Source: Lysobacterales bacterium (GTDB lineage: Bacteria; Pseudomonadota; Gammaproteobacteria; Xanthomonadales; Ahniellaceae). Taken from it: 64,000 bases of DNA. The position numbers were made by a program, and so were the translations under genes. The notes under the pieces are model-generated. The model was not told where the DNA came from. It ran no database searches and saw only the letters and a program-made list of their open reading frames with translations. The stretch lies in contig JADKHK010000013.1 in assembly GCA_016721845.1 (NCBI GenBank), positions 1-64,000 on the forward strand, in the 5' to 3' direction. Position 1 is the stretch's first letter; every line of letters starts with the position of its first letter. Below are positions 45,525 through 53,644 of the stretch, in pieces.

Positions 45525-47639
45525 TTACCCCTCGGTCGCGCCGAACTCCGGCTTGGCCATCGGCGTGCCGCCGATGTAGCGGGCCAGCCAGGTCTGCACC
45601 TCGTAGTTCCAGTAGATCGCATTCTGCGGCGTCAGGATCCAGTGGTTCTCGTCGGGGAACACCACCAGCCGCGAGGGTACGCGCATGCTTTGCAGGATGC
45701 CGTACAGCGCGATGCCCTGGCCGTAGGGCACGCGGTAATCCTTCTCGCCATGGATGATCAGCATCGGCGTCGAGAAGTTCGCGGCGTAGGAAATCGGGTT
45801 GTTGCGCTGCATGGCCGCAGGGCCGTCCCATGGCGTGCCGCCCAGCACTTCCTTGGTGAAGCCGTAGGTGGTGGTGTCGGCGCCGTACTGCCCCATGAAA
45901 TCGCTCACTCCGGCGTGATTGACGAATGCCTTGAACACCTTGGTGTGGCCGAGCAGCCAGGTCGCCAGATAACCCCCGTAACTGCCACCGGCGGCGGCCA
46001 CGTGATCGCGGTCGATGGCGGGCACGGTGGCGAACAGGTAGTCATTGGCCTTGAGCACGTCTTCGGTCGGCTGGTCGCCCCAGGCACCGTTGATGCTGCG
46101 CGCGAACGCCTCGCCGAATCCGGTGGAACCGTGCCGGTTGACCCATGCCACGATGTAGCCCGGGCTGGCGAAGACATGGCTGTTCCAGCGATAGCTGAAG
46201 GCGTCACGATTCATCGTGTGCGGCCCACCGTGCAGCAACTGCACCAGCGGATACTTTTTCTTTGCGTCGTAGCCGGGCGGATAGATCAGCCATAGCTGCA
46301 CGGTGTCGCCGCCGGCACCCTGGAATTCGTGCGACTCCACCTTGCCCAGGTCGAGCCCGGCGAACAGCGCGTCGTTGAAATGGGTGAGCTGGCGCGGCTT
46401 GCCGCTTGAAGCATCGAGTGCGAACAGTTCCGGCGCGCGGCTGCTGGTTTCGTTGAGGAAGACCAGCTGACCGTTGGCGCTGTCGAGCTCGGTGTTGCTG
46501 CCTTCCGCCACCTGCTTCGTGAATCCGGTACCGTCGGCGTTCATGGTGAACACGGGTACGCGGCCACGATCTTCGGCCTGCACCCACAGGCGCTGACCAT
46601 CGGCGGAAAATGCGATGTCGTCGATGCTGAGGTCGATACCGGCGCTCAGCGGCGTGGCTTTGCGATTTGCCAGCGACACCTGCCACAGCCGACGCGCCTC
46701 GCCCATGCTGTTCGCAGTGGCGAGGCGGGTGTACAGCACCGAGCGGCCGTCCGGCGCGAACTGCGGGTTGTCGTCGCCGTAGGGATTGTCGGGCGTGAGG
46801 TTGACGAACGCGCCGCTGCCATCGGTGGGCAGCAGCACGATGTCACTGTTGGGCTGCACCGCATACGGCGGCGGCGTGGAATTGAGGGAGAGTGCGACGT
46901 GGCGGCCATCGGGCGCGATGTCGAAACGGACCTCGCCCGACGCTGCGAACAGGTGGTCGTACTTCGGCGTGAGGTCGGTCAAGACCTTGCTGCCGACGTC
47001 GATCTTCAGCAGGCGGTTGGCGAGATTGTCGGTGAGGTTCTTGTCGAAGAAGCGATACTGCCGGTACTCGGTGACGTAGGCCGTCATCTTCGAGTCCTTG
47101 CGGCGCTTGGCTTCCTTCTTCATCGCCGCGAGGTCGGCCTTGGCGAACGTGCCTGCCAGCTCCGGGATGGCTTGGGTGGCAAACACGATGCCCTTGCCGT
47201 CGGGCAGCCACTGCGGCGCAGCCAAGCCCCATGGCAGCTCCACCAGCTTCTCGGCTTCGCCGCCGTCGACCGGGATGACATACAACGCCGCCATCTCGTC
47301 CTCGCCGCGCTTGCTGACGAAGGCGATGCGGCGACCGTCCGGGCTCCAGGCCGCCGCCGAATCGCTGCTGGTGCCCGCGGTCAGTCGGCGCGTGTCGCCG
47401 TCAGCCACATCGACCAGCCACAGGCTGGCGCTGGGCTTGTTCTTCTCGATCGACCACTCCTGCACGCTGACCACCGCGCGTGCGCCATCCGGCGACAGCA
47501 CCGGCGCGCCGACGCGCTTGATCGCCCACAGATCCTGCGCGGTGATCGGGCGCTTGGCGGGTTGTGCAAGGCTGGCCAGCGGGGCCATGCAGGCGAGCGC
47601 GAGCAACAATCCCAAGCAGTTGCGCGGAATGACGTTCAT
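45525..47639 (-). CDS. S9-family serine peptidase (prolyl oligopeptidase type)
   Basis: Exported peptidase of 704 aa. ATG 47639 starts a signal peptide (MNVIPRNCLGLLLALACMAP) cleaved near SLAQ. The first 420 or so residues form a WD40-like beta-propeller (LSPDGARAVVSVQ, WSPDGRRIAFVSKRG). The C-terminal alpha/beta-hydrolase domain holds the nucleophile in GGSYGGYLATW near residue 550, the Asp region HGEKDYRVP, and the His in ENHWI. It resembles dipeptidyl peptidase or acylaminoacyl peptidase types. It converges on the beta-propeller gene with a gap of about 110 bases. Confidence 0.95.
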   Translation of the reverse strand: MNVIPRNCLGLLLALACMAPLASLAQPAKRPITAQDLWAIKRVGAPVLSPDGARAVVSVQEWSIEKNKPSASLWLVDVADGDTRRLTAGTSSDSAAAWSPDGRRIAFVSKRGEDEMAALYVIPVDGGEAEKLVELPWGLAAPQWLPDGKGIVFATQAIPELAGTFAKADLAAMKKEAKRRKDSKMTAYVTEYRQYRFFDKNLTDNLANRLLKIDVGSKVLTDLTPKYDHLFAASGEVRFDIAPDGRHVALSLNSTPPPYAVQPNSDIVLLPTDGSGAFVNLTPDNPYGDDNPQFAPDGRSVLYTRLATANSMGEARRLWQVSLANRKATPLSAGIDLSIDDIAFSADGQRLWVQAEDRGRVPVFTMNADGTGFTKQVAEGSNTELDSANGQLVFLNETSSRAPELFALDASSGKPRQLTHFNDALFAGLDLGKVESHEFQGAGGDTVQLWLIYPPGYDAKKKYPLVQLLHGGPHTMNRDAFSYRWNSHVFASPGYIVAWVNRHGSTGFGEAFARSINGAWGDQPTEDVLKANDYLFATVPAIDRDHVAAAGGSYGGYLATWLLGHTKVFKAFVNHAGVSDFMGQYGADTTTYGFTKEVLGGTPWDGPAAMQRNNPISYAANFSTPMLIIHGEKDYRVPYGQGIALYGILQSMRVPSRLVVFPDENHWILTPQNAIYWNYEVQTWLARYIGGTPMAKPEFGATEG

Positions 47640-47763
47640 CGGGTTGCTTCTCCTGAAAGTCGCGGAACTTTGCCGTGGCGCGGTCAGGGTTGGGGGCAAC
47701 GACACGTTGCGGCCTGCCGGAGTGCGATCCGTTGGGGATCGAGGACGATGGCGCGGATCCGTG

Positions 47764-47797
47764 GAACCCGCGACGGCCGCAAAGCCGTCGCGGGTTC
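47764..47797 (-). terminator. Strong hairpin downstream of the HU-like gene
   Basis: GAACCCGCGACGGC and its exact complement form a 14-base stem with a six-base loop, seven bases after the HU-like stop. There is no long T-tract in the direction of transcription. Confidence 0.6.
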
Positions 47798-47803
47798 GGG
47801 GGC

Positions 47804-48160
47804 TCAGTTTGCGGCGTCTTTCAGTTTCTTCAGCGCGCGCACCTTGACCTTGGTGCTGGCCGGCTTGGCGGCGAACCACTGTTCTTCCTTGGTGAACGGG
47901 TTGATGCCCTTGCGCTTCGGCTTGGCAGCGACCTTCACCGAGGTGACCTTGAGAACGCCGGGCCACACGAATTCGCCGGCGCCCTTGCTGGACACCGAGG
48001 CCAGTGCGGCCGATTCGAGACCGGCCAGAACGGCCTTGACGTCCTTGGCGGCGACGCCGGACTGCTCGGCGATGAAGGTCACCAGACCCGACTTGTTCAT
48101 TACTTCCTTGACCGGCTTTGCGGCTTTTGCCGACTTCGCCGGCGCTTTCTTGCTTGCCAT
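47804..48160 (-). CDS. HU-family DNA-binding protein with basic N-terminal tail
   Basis: Nucleoid protein of 118 aa. ATG 48160 follows ACGGAGC. A Lys/Ala/Pro-rich tail of about 20 residues (MASKKAPAKSAKAAKPVKEV) precedes a normal HU fold: NKSGLVTFIAEQSGVAAKDV, then GEFVWPGVLKVTSVKVAAKP. The beta-arm (RKGINPFTKEEQWFAAKPAS) is close to the RxGRNPxTGE pattern. The tail resembles the AAKK tails of eukaryotic H1-like and some actinobacterial HU proteins. Its acetylation or methylation is imaginable but not shown. Confidence 0.93.
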   Translation of the reverse strand: MASKKAPAKSAKAAKPVKEVMNKSGLVTFIAEQSGVAAKDVKAVLAGLESAALASVSSKGAGEFVWPGVLKVTSVKVAAKPKRKGINPFTKEEQWFAAKPASTKVKVRALKKLKDAAN

Positions 48161-48264
48161 GGGGTGCTCCGTTGGTTGGTGCGCGATGCGCCTGCGAACG
48201 CTAGCAACATTGATGGGTGCAACGCGAGAGGGAGAACGCACTTTTCTCGCGAATCGCGCACAAA

Positions 48265-49554
48265 TCAGGGCTTTTTCTGCAGCGCGCCGATCAGCCCCGC
48301 GCGACTGAACACCGCGGTCGCGCCGCTCAGCTGGGCCTGACCTTCGGCCTCGGCCATCTGCGCGGCCTTGATCTGCTTGAGGCCGGTCTGCAGCAGGCTG
48401 AAGGCGATGACCCACGCGATGACGCCGAGCGCGAGGTGTTTGGCGAAATAGGGCAGGTCGATCAGGCCGAGGTTCCACAACGCATGCAGCGGCATCACGA
48501 CGGCGAGCATGCGCAGCACGCGCGGATGGAACAGCATGTCGGTACGCAGCGGCTGGTCCAGCTTCACGCGCCACAATGCGCCTGCGGCCAGCGCCGTCCA
48601 GACCACGTGCGCGAACGGCGCGAGCAGGCCGCGGGCGATGATGATCTGCATCATCGCGCCGAAGTCGCCGTTGGTCTCGACCAGATAACTCAGTGCATAA
48701 CCCATGGTCTCGAAGATCGCGAAACCGGCGCCGACGCAGGCGCCGAACAGCAGGCCGTTGAGGATGTAGGGATAGCGCCTAGCATCGAGCCCTCTCGCGA
48801 TCACGAACACGGTGACCACCTTGCCGATCTCCTCGACCAGGCCGGCCAGCGGCGGACCGACCCAGCTCAGGCCGGCGGTGAGCTCGAACAGCAGCAGCGA
48901 GAAACCGATCGACACCAGCCCGCCGATCATCAACATGCGGATGACCTGATACAGCGACACGTTGCGGGGTGAGTTCAGTTCGTAGAAGAACACCACCGTC
49001 GCCATCGGTGCCGCGAGGCTGCCGAGCACGATGATGGTCGGGATCAGCAAAGGATTGCCGAAGGTCTTCGCGAGAAACACGGCGCCGCCGAACAGCAGCA
49101 CCGAGAGCAGCAACAGGCGCACGAACATCCATGGCTTCGGCCAGCCGGTCTCGATCTGCGCGAGGCCGGGCGTGGTCTCGGGCAGCCCGGTCGAAAAATG
49201 CCGTTCGATCGCGTCCGGATCCTGCTTCTGGAAGGTCGCCGACAACAACTCGCCGAGGCTGAAACCCTCCAGTCGTTCGACCCTTGCCAGGTCGGCGATG
49301 TGATCGGTCAGGCCCTTGGCGGCCGAGCGGGAGGACGATGCAGTTGCCGCGACCGGAAGGGCAGGCAATGCGGGAGGCTGCGCAACGCTGCCCGTCAGTT
49401 CCGGCAGCGCTTCCTGCGGACCGATCCATCCGGCCAGGCCGTTGCGCCAGTAGACCGCGCCCGGTGGCAACTGGCCACCGCGAATGCGGGCGAGCACCTC
49501 GGCCGCGGCGAACGGTCCCTGCGACCGACCATCGAACGCGATGAACCACTGCAT
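48265..49554 (-). CDS. PrsW-family intramembrane protease with N-terminal GYF_2 domain
   Basis: Membrane protein of 429 aa. Residues 1-55 form a GYF_2-like domain (WFIAFDGRSQGPFAAAEVLA, VYWRNGLAGWIG), a peptide-binding fold. A linker is followed by eight or so spans with the PrsW catalytic signature EEIGKVVTVFVIARG and later FETMGYAL and APFAHVVWTAL, where the two Glu and the conserved His would act. PrsW in Bacillus cleaves an anti-sigma factor. An ECF sigma gene lies near, but no anti-sigma gene is visible. The fusion to GYF_2 is a feature of some proteobacterial members. Confidence 0.87.
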   Translation of the reverse strand: MQWFIAFDGRSQGPFAAAEVLARIRGGQLPPGAVYWRNGLAGWIGPQEALPELTGSVAQPPALPALPVAATASSSRSAAKGLTDHIADLARVERLEGFSLGELLSATFQKQDPDAIERHFSTGLPETTPGLAQIETGWPKPWMFVRLLLLSVLLFGGAVFLAKTFGNPLLIPTIIVLGSLAAPMATVVFFYELNSPRNVSLYQVIRMLMIGGLVSIGFSLLLFELTAGLSWVGPPLAGLVEEIGKVVTVFVIARGLDARRYPYILNGLLFGACVGAGFAIFETMGYALSYLVETNGDFGAMMQIIIARGLLAPFAHVVWTALAAGALWRVKLDQPLRTDMLFHPRVLRMLAVVMPLHALWNLGLIDLPYFAKHLALGVIAWVIAFSLLQTGLKQIKAAQMAEAEGQAQLSGATAVFSRAGLIGALQKKP

Positions 49555-49558
49555 CAGG

Positions 49559-50041
49559 TCATTCCGCGGTTGTCGGTTTGGAGATGCGCTTGTGCGCGTC
49601 GGGAACCAGCATCAATGCCGCGGACCCGAAAAAGGCGTGGAATTCCGGCACCATTTCGCCCTGGATCACCACGGGGTCGGTGGCCACCAGCGCTTTGGCT
49701 TCCTCGATGTCCTTCACCGCGAACACGAACATCCCGCGCCAGCCGTCGACGCCGTCGAACGGGCCGGCAACGGCAAGCTTTCCGGCCTTCGCCAATCGCT
49801 CCATGTTCGCGAAATGTCCCTTGAACATCTCGTCGCGCGCTGGCCCTTTCGGCATCGGCGTCGGTCCCGTCTTGAGCAGGACGAAGACGTATTGCCGCAT
49901 GCCGTTTTCGTTGGCACCGACCGAGCGCGCCAAGTCGGCATCGTAGACCGGTGCGGCAGGCGTATCGGCCGCCTGCACGACCGCGGCCGCCGACATCCAT
50001 CCACACAGCGAAACGGCAATGACACGAGAGGACATCGGCAT
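49559..50041 (-). CDS. Exported YciI-like domain protein
   Basis: Protein of 160 aa starting at ATG 50041, nine bases behind AAGGAG. A signal peptide (ending VVQA) is followed by a YciI-like dimeric alpha/beta barrel: YVFVLLKTGPTPMPKG, HFANMERLAKAGKLAVAGPF and RGMFVFAVKDIEEAKALVAT. YciI-related proteins accompany ECF42 sigma factors, and this one is divergent from such a gene. The signal peptide sets it apart from cytoplasmic YciI. Confidence 0.82.
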   Translation of the reverse strand: MPMSSRVIAVSLCGWMSAAAVVQAADTPAAPVYDADLARSVGANENGMRQYVFVLLKTGPTPMPKGPARDEMFKGHFANMERLAKAGKLAVAGPFDGVDGWRGMFVFAVKDIEEAKALVATDPVVIQGEMVPEFHAFFGSAALMLVPDAHKRISKPTTAE

Positions 50042-50155
50042 GGGGATCGCTCCTTGGAAGTCTGGCGCGGATGCTAGCGCCATCGGCAAGCTTGCAAACA
50101 GGTCGTGCTCCCGCGAGTGTGCGCGTGATCGCCGCGCTGCGCTTCGAGAAGACGA

Positions 50156-51379
50156 ATGGACTATGCCGAACTTTATCGCAGCGAATCGCGCGCCGTACTG
50201 GCTACCTTGATCCGGCTGCTGGGCGACTTCGATCTGGCCGAAGAGGCGATGCACGAGGCGTTCCGGCTGGCGCTGGAGCAATGGCCGCGCGACGGCGTGC
50301 CGGACAAGGCGCGGGCGTGGCTGGTGTCGACCGGACGCTTCAGGGCGATCGATGCGCTGCGTCGGCAGCGGCGATTCGACCGGCTCGATCCGGCACAGCA
50401 TGATCTTGCGATCGAGGACAGCGATGCGTTCGCCGTCGAACCGGTCGAAGACGATCGTCTGCGCCTGATCTTCACCTGCTGTCATCCGGCCTTGTCCAGC
50501 GACGCCCAAGTGGCGCTGACCTTGCGCGAAGTCTGCGGCCTGACCACCGAGGAAATCGCCGCCGCGTTCCTGACGCCGGCGCCGACCCTGGCGCAGCGCA
50601 TCGTGCGCGCCAAGGCGAAGATCCGCGATGCAGGAATTCCCTACGAGGTGCCGGTGCGCGCGACCTTGCCGGAGCGACTCGATTCGGTGCTGCGGGTGAT
50701 CTATCTCGTCTTCAACGAAGGTTATGCGGCCAGCACCGGCGAGTTGCTGGTCCGGCACGAACTCAGTGCCGAGGCGATCCGCCTCGGGCGTTTGCTGGTG
50801 GACCTGCTGCCGGAGCCGGAAGCGCAGGCGCTGCTCGCGTTGATGCTGTTGCAGGATTCGCGACGCGATGCGCGCATCGATGCCGGCGGTGAACTGGTCC
50901 TGCTCGAGGACCAGGATCGCGGCCTGTGGCTGCGCGCGCAGATCGATGAAGCGATTCCGCTGGTCGAGCGCGCGCTGCGCAGCCGTCGTTTCGGTGCCTA
51001 TGCGATCCAGGCCGCGATCGCCGCCATTCATGCCGAAGCCGATTGCGCCGAGGCAACCGACTGGCCGCAGATCGTGGCGCTGTACGACGTGCTGCTGACG
51101 ATGGCGCCGAACCCGGTCGTCGCCCTCAACCGTGCCGTCGCCGTGGCGATGCGCGATGGTCCCGAAGCCGGACTGGTCCTGATCGACGCCTTGTTCGCAC
51201 GCGGCGAACTCCAGGACTATCGCTTGGCCCACGCCGCCCGCGCCGACTTGTGCCGGCGTCTCGGTCGCGTTGCCGAGGCGCGCCTGGCCTACGCGCAGGC
51301 CATCGCGCTCGGCCGACCCGGCCCCGAACAGCGCTTTCTGCAACAACGACTCGACGCGCTGGAGGGATCAAGCCTCTAG
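50156..51379 (+). CDS. ECF42-type RNA polymerase sigma factor
   Basis: Extracytoplasmic-function sigma factor of 407 aa. Region 2 is YRSESRAVLATLIRLLGDFD and ARAWLVSTGRFRAIDALRRQ; region 4 is TLREVCGLTTEEIAAAFLTP and AQRIVRAKAKIRD. A 200-residue C-terminal TPR-like extension (VIYLVFNEGYAASTG, LNRAVAVAMRDGPEAGL) is the mark of the ECF42 group, which lacks classical anti-sigma factors and usually sits beside DGPF/YciI genes. Here a DGPF gene is 1.5 kb downstream and a YciI-like gene diverges upstream. The C-terminal extension probably senses the signal. Confidence 0.92.
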   Translation: MDYAELYRSESRAVLATLIRLLGDFDLAEEAMHEAFRLALEQWPRDGVPDKARAWLVSTGRFRAIDALRRQRRFDRLDPAQHDLAIEDSDAFAVEPVEDDRLRLIFTCCHPALSSDAQVALTLREVCGLTTEEIAAAFLTPAPTLAQRIVRAKAKIRDAGIPYEVPVRATLPERLDSVLRVIYLVFNEGYAASTGELLVRHELSAEAIRLGRLLVDLLPEPEAQALLALMLLQDSRRDARIDAGGELVLLEDQDRGLWLRAQIDEAIPLVERALRSRRFGAYAIQAAIAAIHAEADCAEATDWPQIVALYDVLLTMAPNPVVALNRAVAVAMRDGPEAGLVLIDALFARGELQDYRLAHAARADLCRRLGRVAEARLAYAQAIALGRPGPEQRFLQQRLDALEGSSL

Positions 51380-51452
51380 TTGTTGCGAACGAATCGCATT
51401 TGCGGTTAGGCTCGCAGATCCAGATGCATCGCATCCCATCAAGGAGCTGTCC

Positions 51453-51731
51453 ATGATCCTGCGTTCCATTGCGTTCACCGCTGCGTTGCTCGCCATCGGC
51501 CCGGTCACCGCCACCGGTCTCACCACCTGCGATTCGGGTGACCCGTCGACCTGGAAGAGCCAGGACGCACTGAAGGAGAAGCTCACTGGCGAAGGCTGGC
51601 AGGTGCGCCACATGAAAGAAGACGGCGGCTGCTACGAGGTCTATGCGATCGACGACAAGGGCAACCGCGTCGAGGCCTACTTTCATCCGGTCACGTTCGA
51701 ACGCGTGCCCACCGAGCACGACGCGCACTGA
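51453..51731 (+). CDS. Small exported PepSY-like protein
   Basis: Exported protein of 92 aa. ATG 51453 follows AAGGAGC; the signal peptide (MILRSIAFTAALLAIGPVTA) precedes a mature part with WKSQDALKEKLTGEGWQVRH and CYEVYAIDDKGNRVEAYFHP. This is a PepSY-like alpha-beta unit, with Cys in pairs. Such proteins commonly accompany cytochrome b561 genes, as here, and may modulate them. Confidence 0.8.
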   Translation: MILRSIAFTAALLAIGPVTATGLTTCDSGDPSTWKSQDALKEKLTGEGWQVRHMKEDGGCYEVYAIDDKGNRVEAYFHPVTFERVPTEHDAH

Positions 51732-51739
51732 GCGCAGCG

Positions 51740-52306
51740 ATGACCGCGAACGCCGACACGGCGTCGCGCAGCACGGTGCCGGTCCACGACCTGCTCGTGC
51801 GTGTCGTGCACCTGTGTTTCATGGCCGGCGTGGCGGCGGCGTGGTTCACCCGCCACGCCCGCGGCGACTGGCATGAATGGATCGGCTACGGCGTGATGGG
51901 TGCGCTCGCGGTCCGCCTGCTCTGGGGCTTCATCGGCCGGCCGCCGGCGCGTTTCCTGCGTTTCGTCCTGGGGCCCGTGACGACCTTGCGTTATGCGGTG
52001 GCGTGGGTGCACGGGCGCGCGCCGCGCCATCTCGGTCACAACCCGCTTGGCGCGTGGATGATCGTGGCGCTGCTGCTGGTGCTCACGGTCATCGTCATCA
52101 CCGGCTGGATGTTCACCACGGACCTCTGGTTCGGCTACGCCTGGGTCATCCGCACCCACGAGATCGCGACCTGGACCCTGTTTGCGCTGATCCCGATGCA
52201 TGTCGGCGGCGTGATCCATGCGTCGCGCAAGCACCACGAGAACCTGGTCGCGTCGATGTGGCACGGCCGGAAGCCTGCCGCAACGGGCGACGACGTCCTG
52301 CCCTGA
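51740..52306 (+). CDS. Cytochrome b561-type membrane protein
   Basis: Di-haem membrane cytochrome of 188 aa with four spans. Family marks are VHDLLVRVVHLCFMAGVAAA, DWHEWIGYGVMGALAVRLLW and HEIATWTLFALIPMHVGGVI, containing four His residues as probable axial haem ligands. It would pass electrons between the membrane and a soluble partner. It starts nine bases after the PepSY-like stop, so the pair is co-transcribed. Confidence 0.9.
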   Translation: MTANADTASRSTVPVHDLLVRVVHLCFMAGVAAAWFTRHARGDWHEWIGYGVMGALAVRLLWGFIGRPPARFLRFVLGPVTTLRYAVAWVHGRAPRHLGHNPLGAWMIVALLLVLTVIVITGWMFTTDLWFGYAWVIRTHEIATWTLFALIPMHVGGVIHASRKHHENLVASMWHGRKPAATGDDVLP

Positions 52307-52335
52307 GCGGCCCGCAAATAAATCTCCAACCGCGA

Positions 52336-52362
52336 TGTCGAAAGCGTCGGCACTCGTTCGAC
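52336..52362 (+). promoter_or_regulatory. Candidate ECF42-type promoter
   Basis: TGTCGA and CGAC are separated by 17 bases. From memory, the reported ECF42 promoter motif has TGTCGA at -35 and CGA/TC-type bases at -10. It lies upstream of the VOC-DGPF-DUF1428 gene group. Chance occurrence is possible in GC-rich DNA. Confidence 0.45.
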
Positions 52363-52449
52363 TACCGGATGAAGGTGCATGATCCGACCACCACGACTTT
52401 CCGATGGGGGTCGCATGACACTCAAGATCAGTTGCTCAGGAGCCTGCCC

Positions 52450-52890
52450 GTGACCACGTCTGAATCCCTACGCATCCAAGGCTTGTTCGTGAACCTGCCG
52501 GTGACCGACCTGAAGCGCAGCATCGCCTTCTTCGAGGCGCTCGGCTTCGCGTTCAATCCGCAGTTCAGCGACGACACCGCAGCCTGTCTGGTGCTGGGCG
52601 AGAACCAGTACGCGATGCTGCTCACGCACCCGAAGTTCGCGATGTTCACGCCGCTTCCGATTGCCGACGCGCGGCTGCAGACGGCCCATCTGGTCGCGCT
52701 GTCGCTGGCCGACCGCGCGGCGGTCGATCGTCTCGCTGACACCGCGATCGCCCACGGTGGCCGTGCCTTCCGTGCGGTCGAGGACATGGGCTTCATGTAT
52801 TGCCGTGCTGTCGCGGATCTCGACGGTCATGTCTGGGAGCTGTTCCACATGGACCTCGACGCCTTCGCGACCCTGCAGGCCGGAGCTTGA
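52450..52890 (+). CDS. VOC-family (glyoxalase-like) protein
   Basis: Glyoxalase/bleomycin-resistance fold protein of 146 aa. The GTG at 52450 has CAGGAG seven bases upstream; an in-frame ATG at 52369 would also be possible but its extra residues are not VOC-like. LFVNLPVTDLKRSIAFFEAL begins the first beta-alpha unit, and GFMYCRAVADLDGHVWELFH ends the second, the latter with a metal-binding Glu. It is the first gene of a set with DGPF and DUF1428, a composition familiar from ECF42 regulons. Confidence 0.88.
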   Translation: MTTSESLRIQGLFVNLPVTDLKRSIAFFEALGFAFNPQFSDDTAACLVLGENQYAMLLTHPKFAMFTPLPIADARLQTAHLVALSLADRAAVDRLADTAIAHGGRAFRAVEDMGFMYCRAVADLDGHVWELFHMDLDAFATLQAGA

Positions 52891-52891
52891 A

Positions 52892-53251
52892 ATGAAGTAT
52901 CTCTGTCTGGTCTATGGCGAAGAAGACAAGATCGCGACGATGGACGACCACGAGTGCCTGGCCTGCGATGCCGAATTGCGCGCGGGCGGCCATTGCATCG
53001 CTTCGGAAGCGTTGCAGTCGGTCACGACCGCGACCACGGTGCGTATCCGCAACGGTCGGCTGTCGGTGTCCGATGGCCCGTTCGCGGAGACCAAGGAAGC
53101 GCTCGCGGGCTTCTACATGATCGAAGCGCGCGACTTGAACGAGGCGATCCAGCTGGCCGCGAAGATTCCGCCGGCCAAGATCGGTTGCGTCGAAATCCGC
53201 CCAATTCGCCCGATCCGCGAACAGCCGCGTTCGGGCATTCGCCACGATTGA
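52892..53251 (+). CDS. DGPF-type YCII-related protein
   Basis: Small dimeric alpha/beta-barrel protein of 119 aa. It opens MKYLCLVYGEEDKIATMDDH and contains RLSVSDGPFAETKEALAGFY, the DGPF motif that names the group. DGPF proteins are the characteristic partners of ECF42 sigma factors. The role is unknown, although similarity to YciI suggests small-molecule chemistry. It follows the VOC gene by one base and precedes DUF1428 by 14 bases. Confidence 0.95.
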   Translation: MKYLCLVYGEEDKIATMDDHECLACDAELRAGGHCIASEALQSVTTATTVRIRNGRLSVSDGPFAETKEALAGFYMIEARDLNEAIQLAAKIPPAKIGCVEIRPIRPIREQPRSGIRHD

Positions 53252-53265
53252 TTCAGGAGCAGCGC

Positions 53266-53628
53266 ATGACGCGTTATGTCGACGGATTCGTGTTGCCGGT
53301 ACCGAAGGCGAACCTCGCCGCGTACCGGAAGTTGTCGCGCAAGGCCGGCAAGATCTGGAAGGAATACGGCGCACTCGACTACGTCGAATGTGTGGCCGAC
53401 GACGTCAAGCCCGGCAAGCGCACCTCGTTTCCGCAGGCGGTGAAACTGAAAGACGAGGAGACGGTCGTGTTCTCGTGGATCACCTACGCGTCGCGTCAGC
53501 AGCGCGACCGCATCAACAAGAAGGTGATGGCCGATCCGCGCATCGCCGCTATGTGCAAGGTCGAGGACATGCCCTTCGACGGCAGGCGCATGATCGTCGG
53601 GGGTTTCAAGTCGATCGTGCGGATGTAG
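53266..53628 (+). CDS. DUF1428 family protein (YbaA-like)
   Basis: Soluble 120-aa protein. Family phrases are YVDGFVLPVPKANLAAYRKL, ALDYVECVADDVKPGKRTSF and RMIVGGFKSIVRM. It has the same dimeric alpha/beta-barrel type as YciI-like proteins. ATG 53266 follows CAGGAGC. It ends the likely ECF42-controlled group and converges on the EamA gene. Confidence 0.9.
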   Translation: MTRYVDGFVLPVPKANLAAYRKLSRKAGKIWKEYGALDYVECVADDVKPGKRTSFPQAVKLKDEETVVFSWITYASRQQRDRINKKVMADPRIAAMCKVEDMPFDGRRMIVGGFKSIVRM

Positions 53629-53644
53629 TCCGACGATCTTCGCG

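Noticed and set aside
50042..51346. Extension of the YciI-like protein through the sigma factor gene on the opposite strand
   Set aside because: The frame stays open by GC bias; a good ribosome site and signal peptide place the start at 50041.
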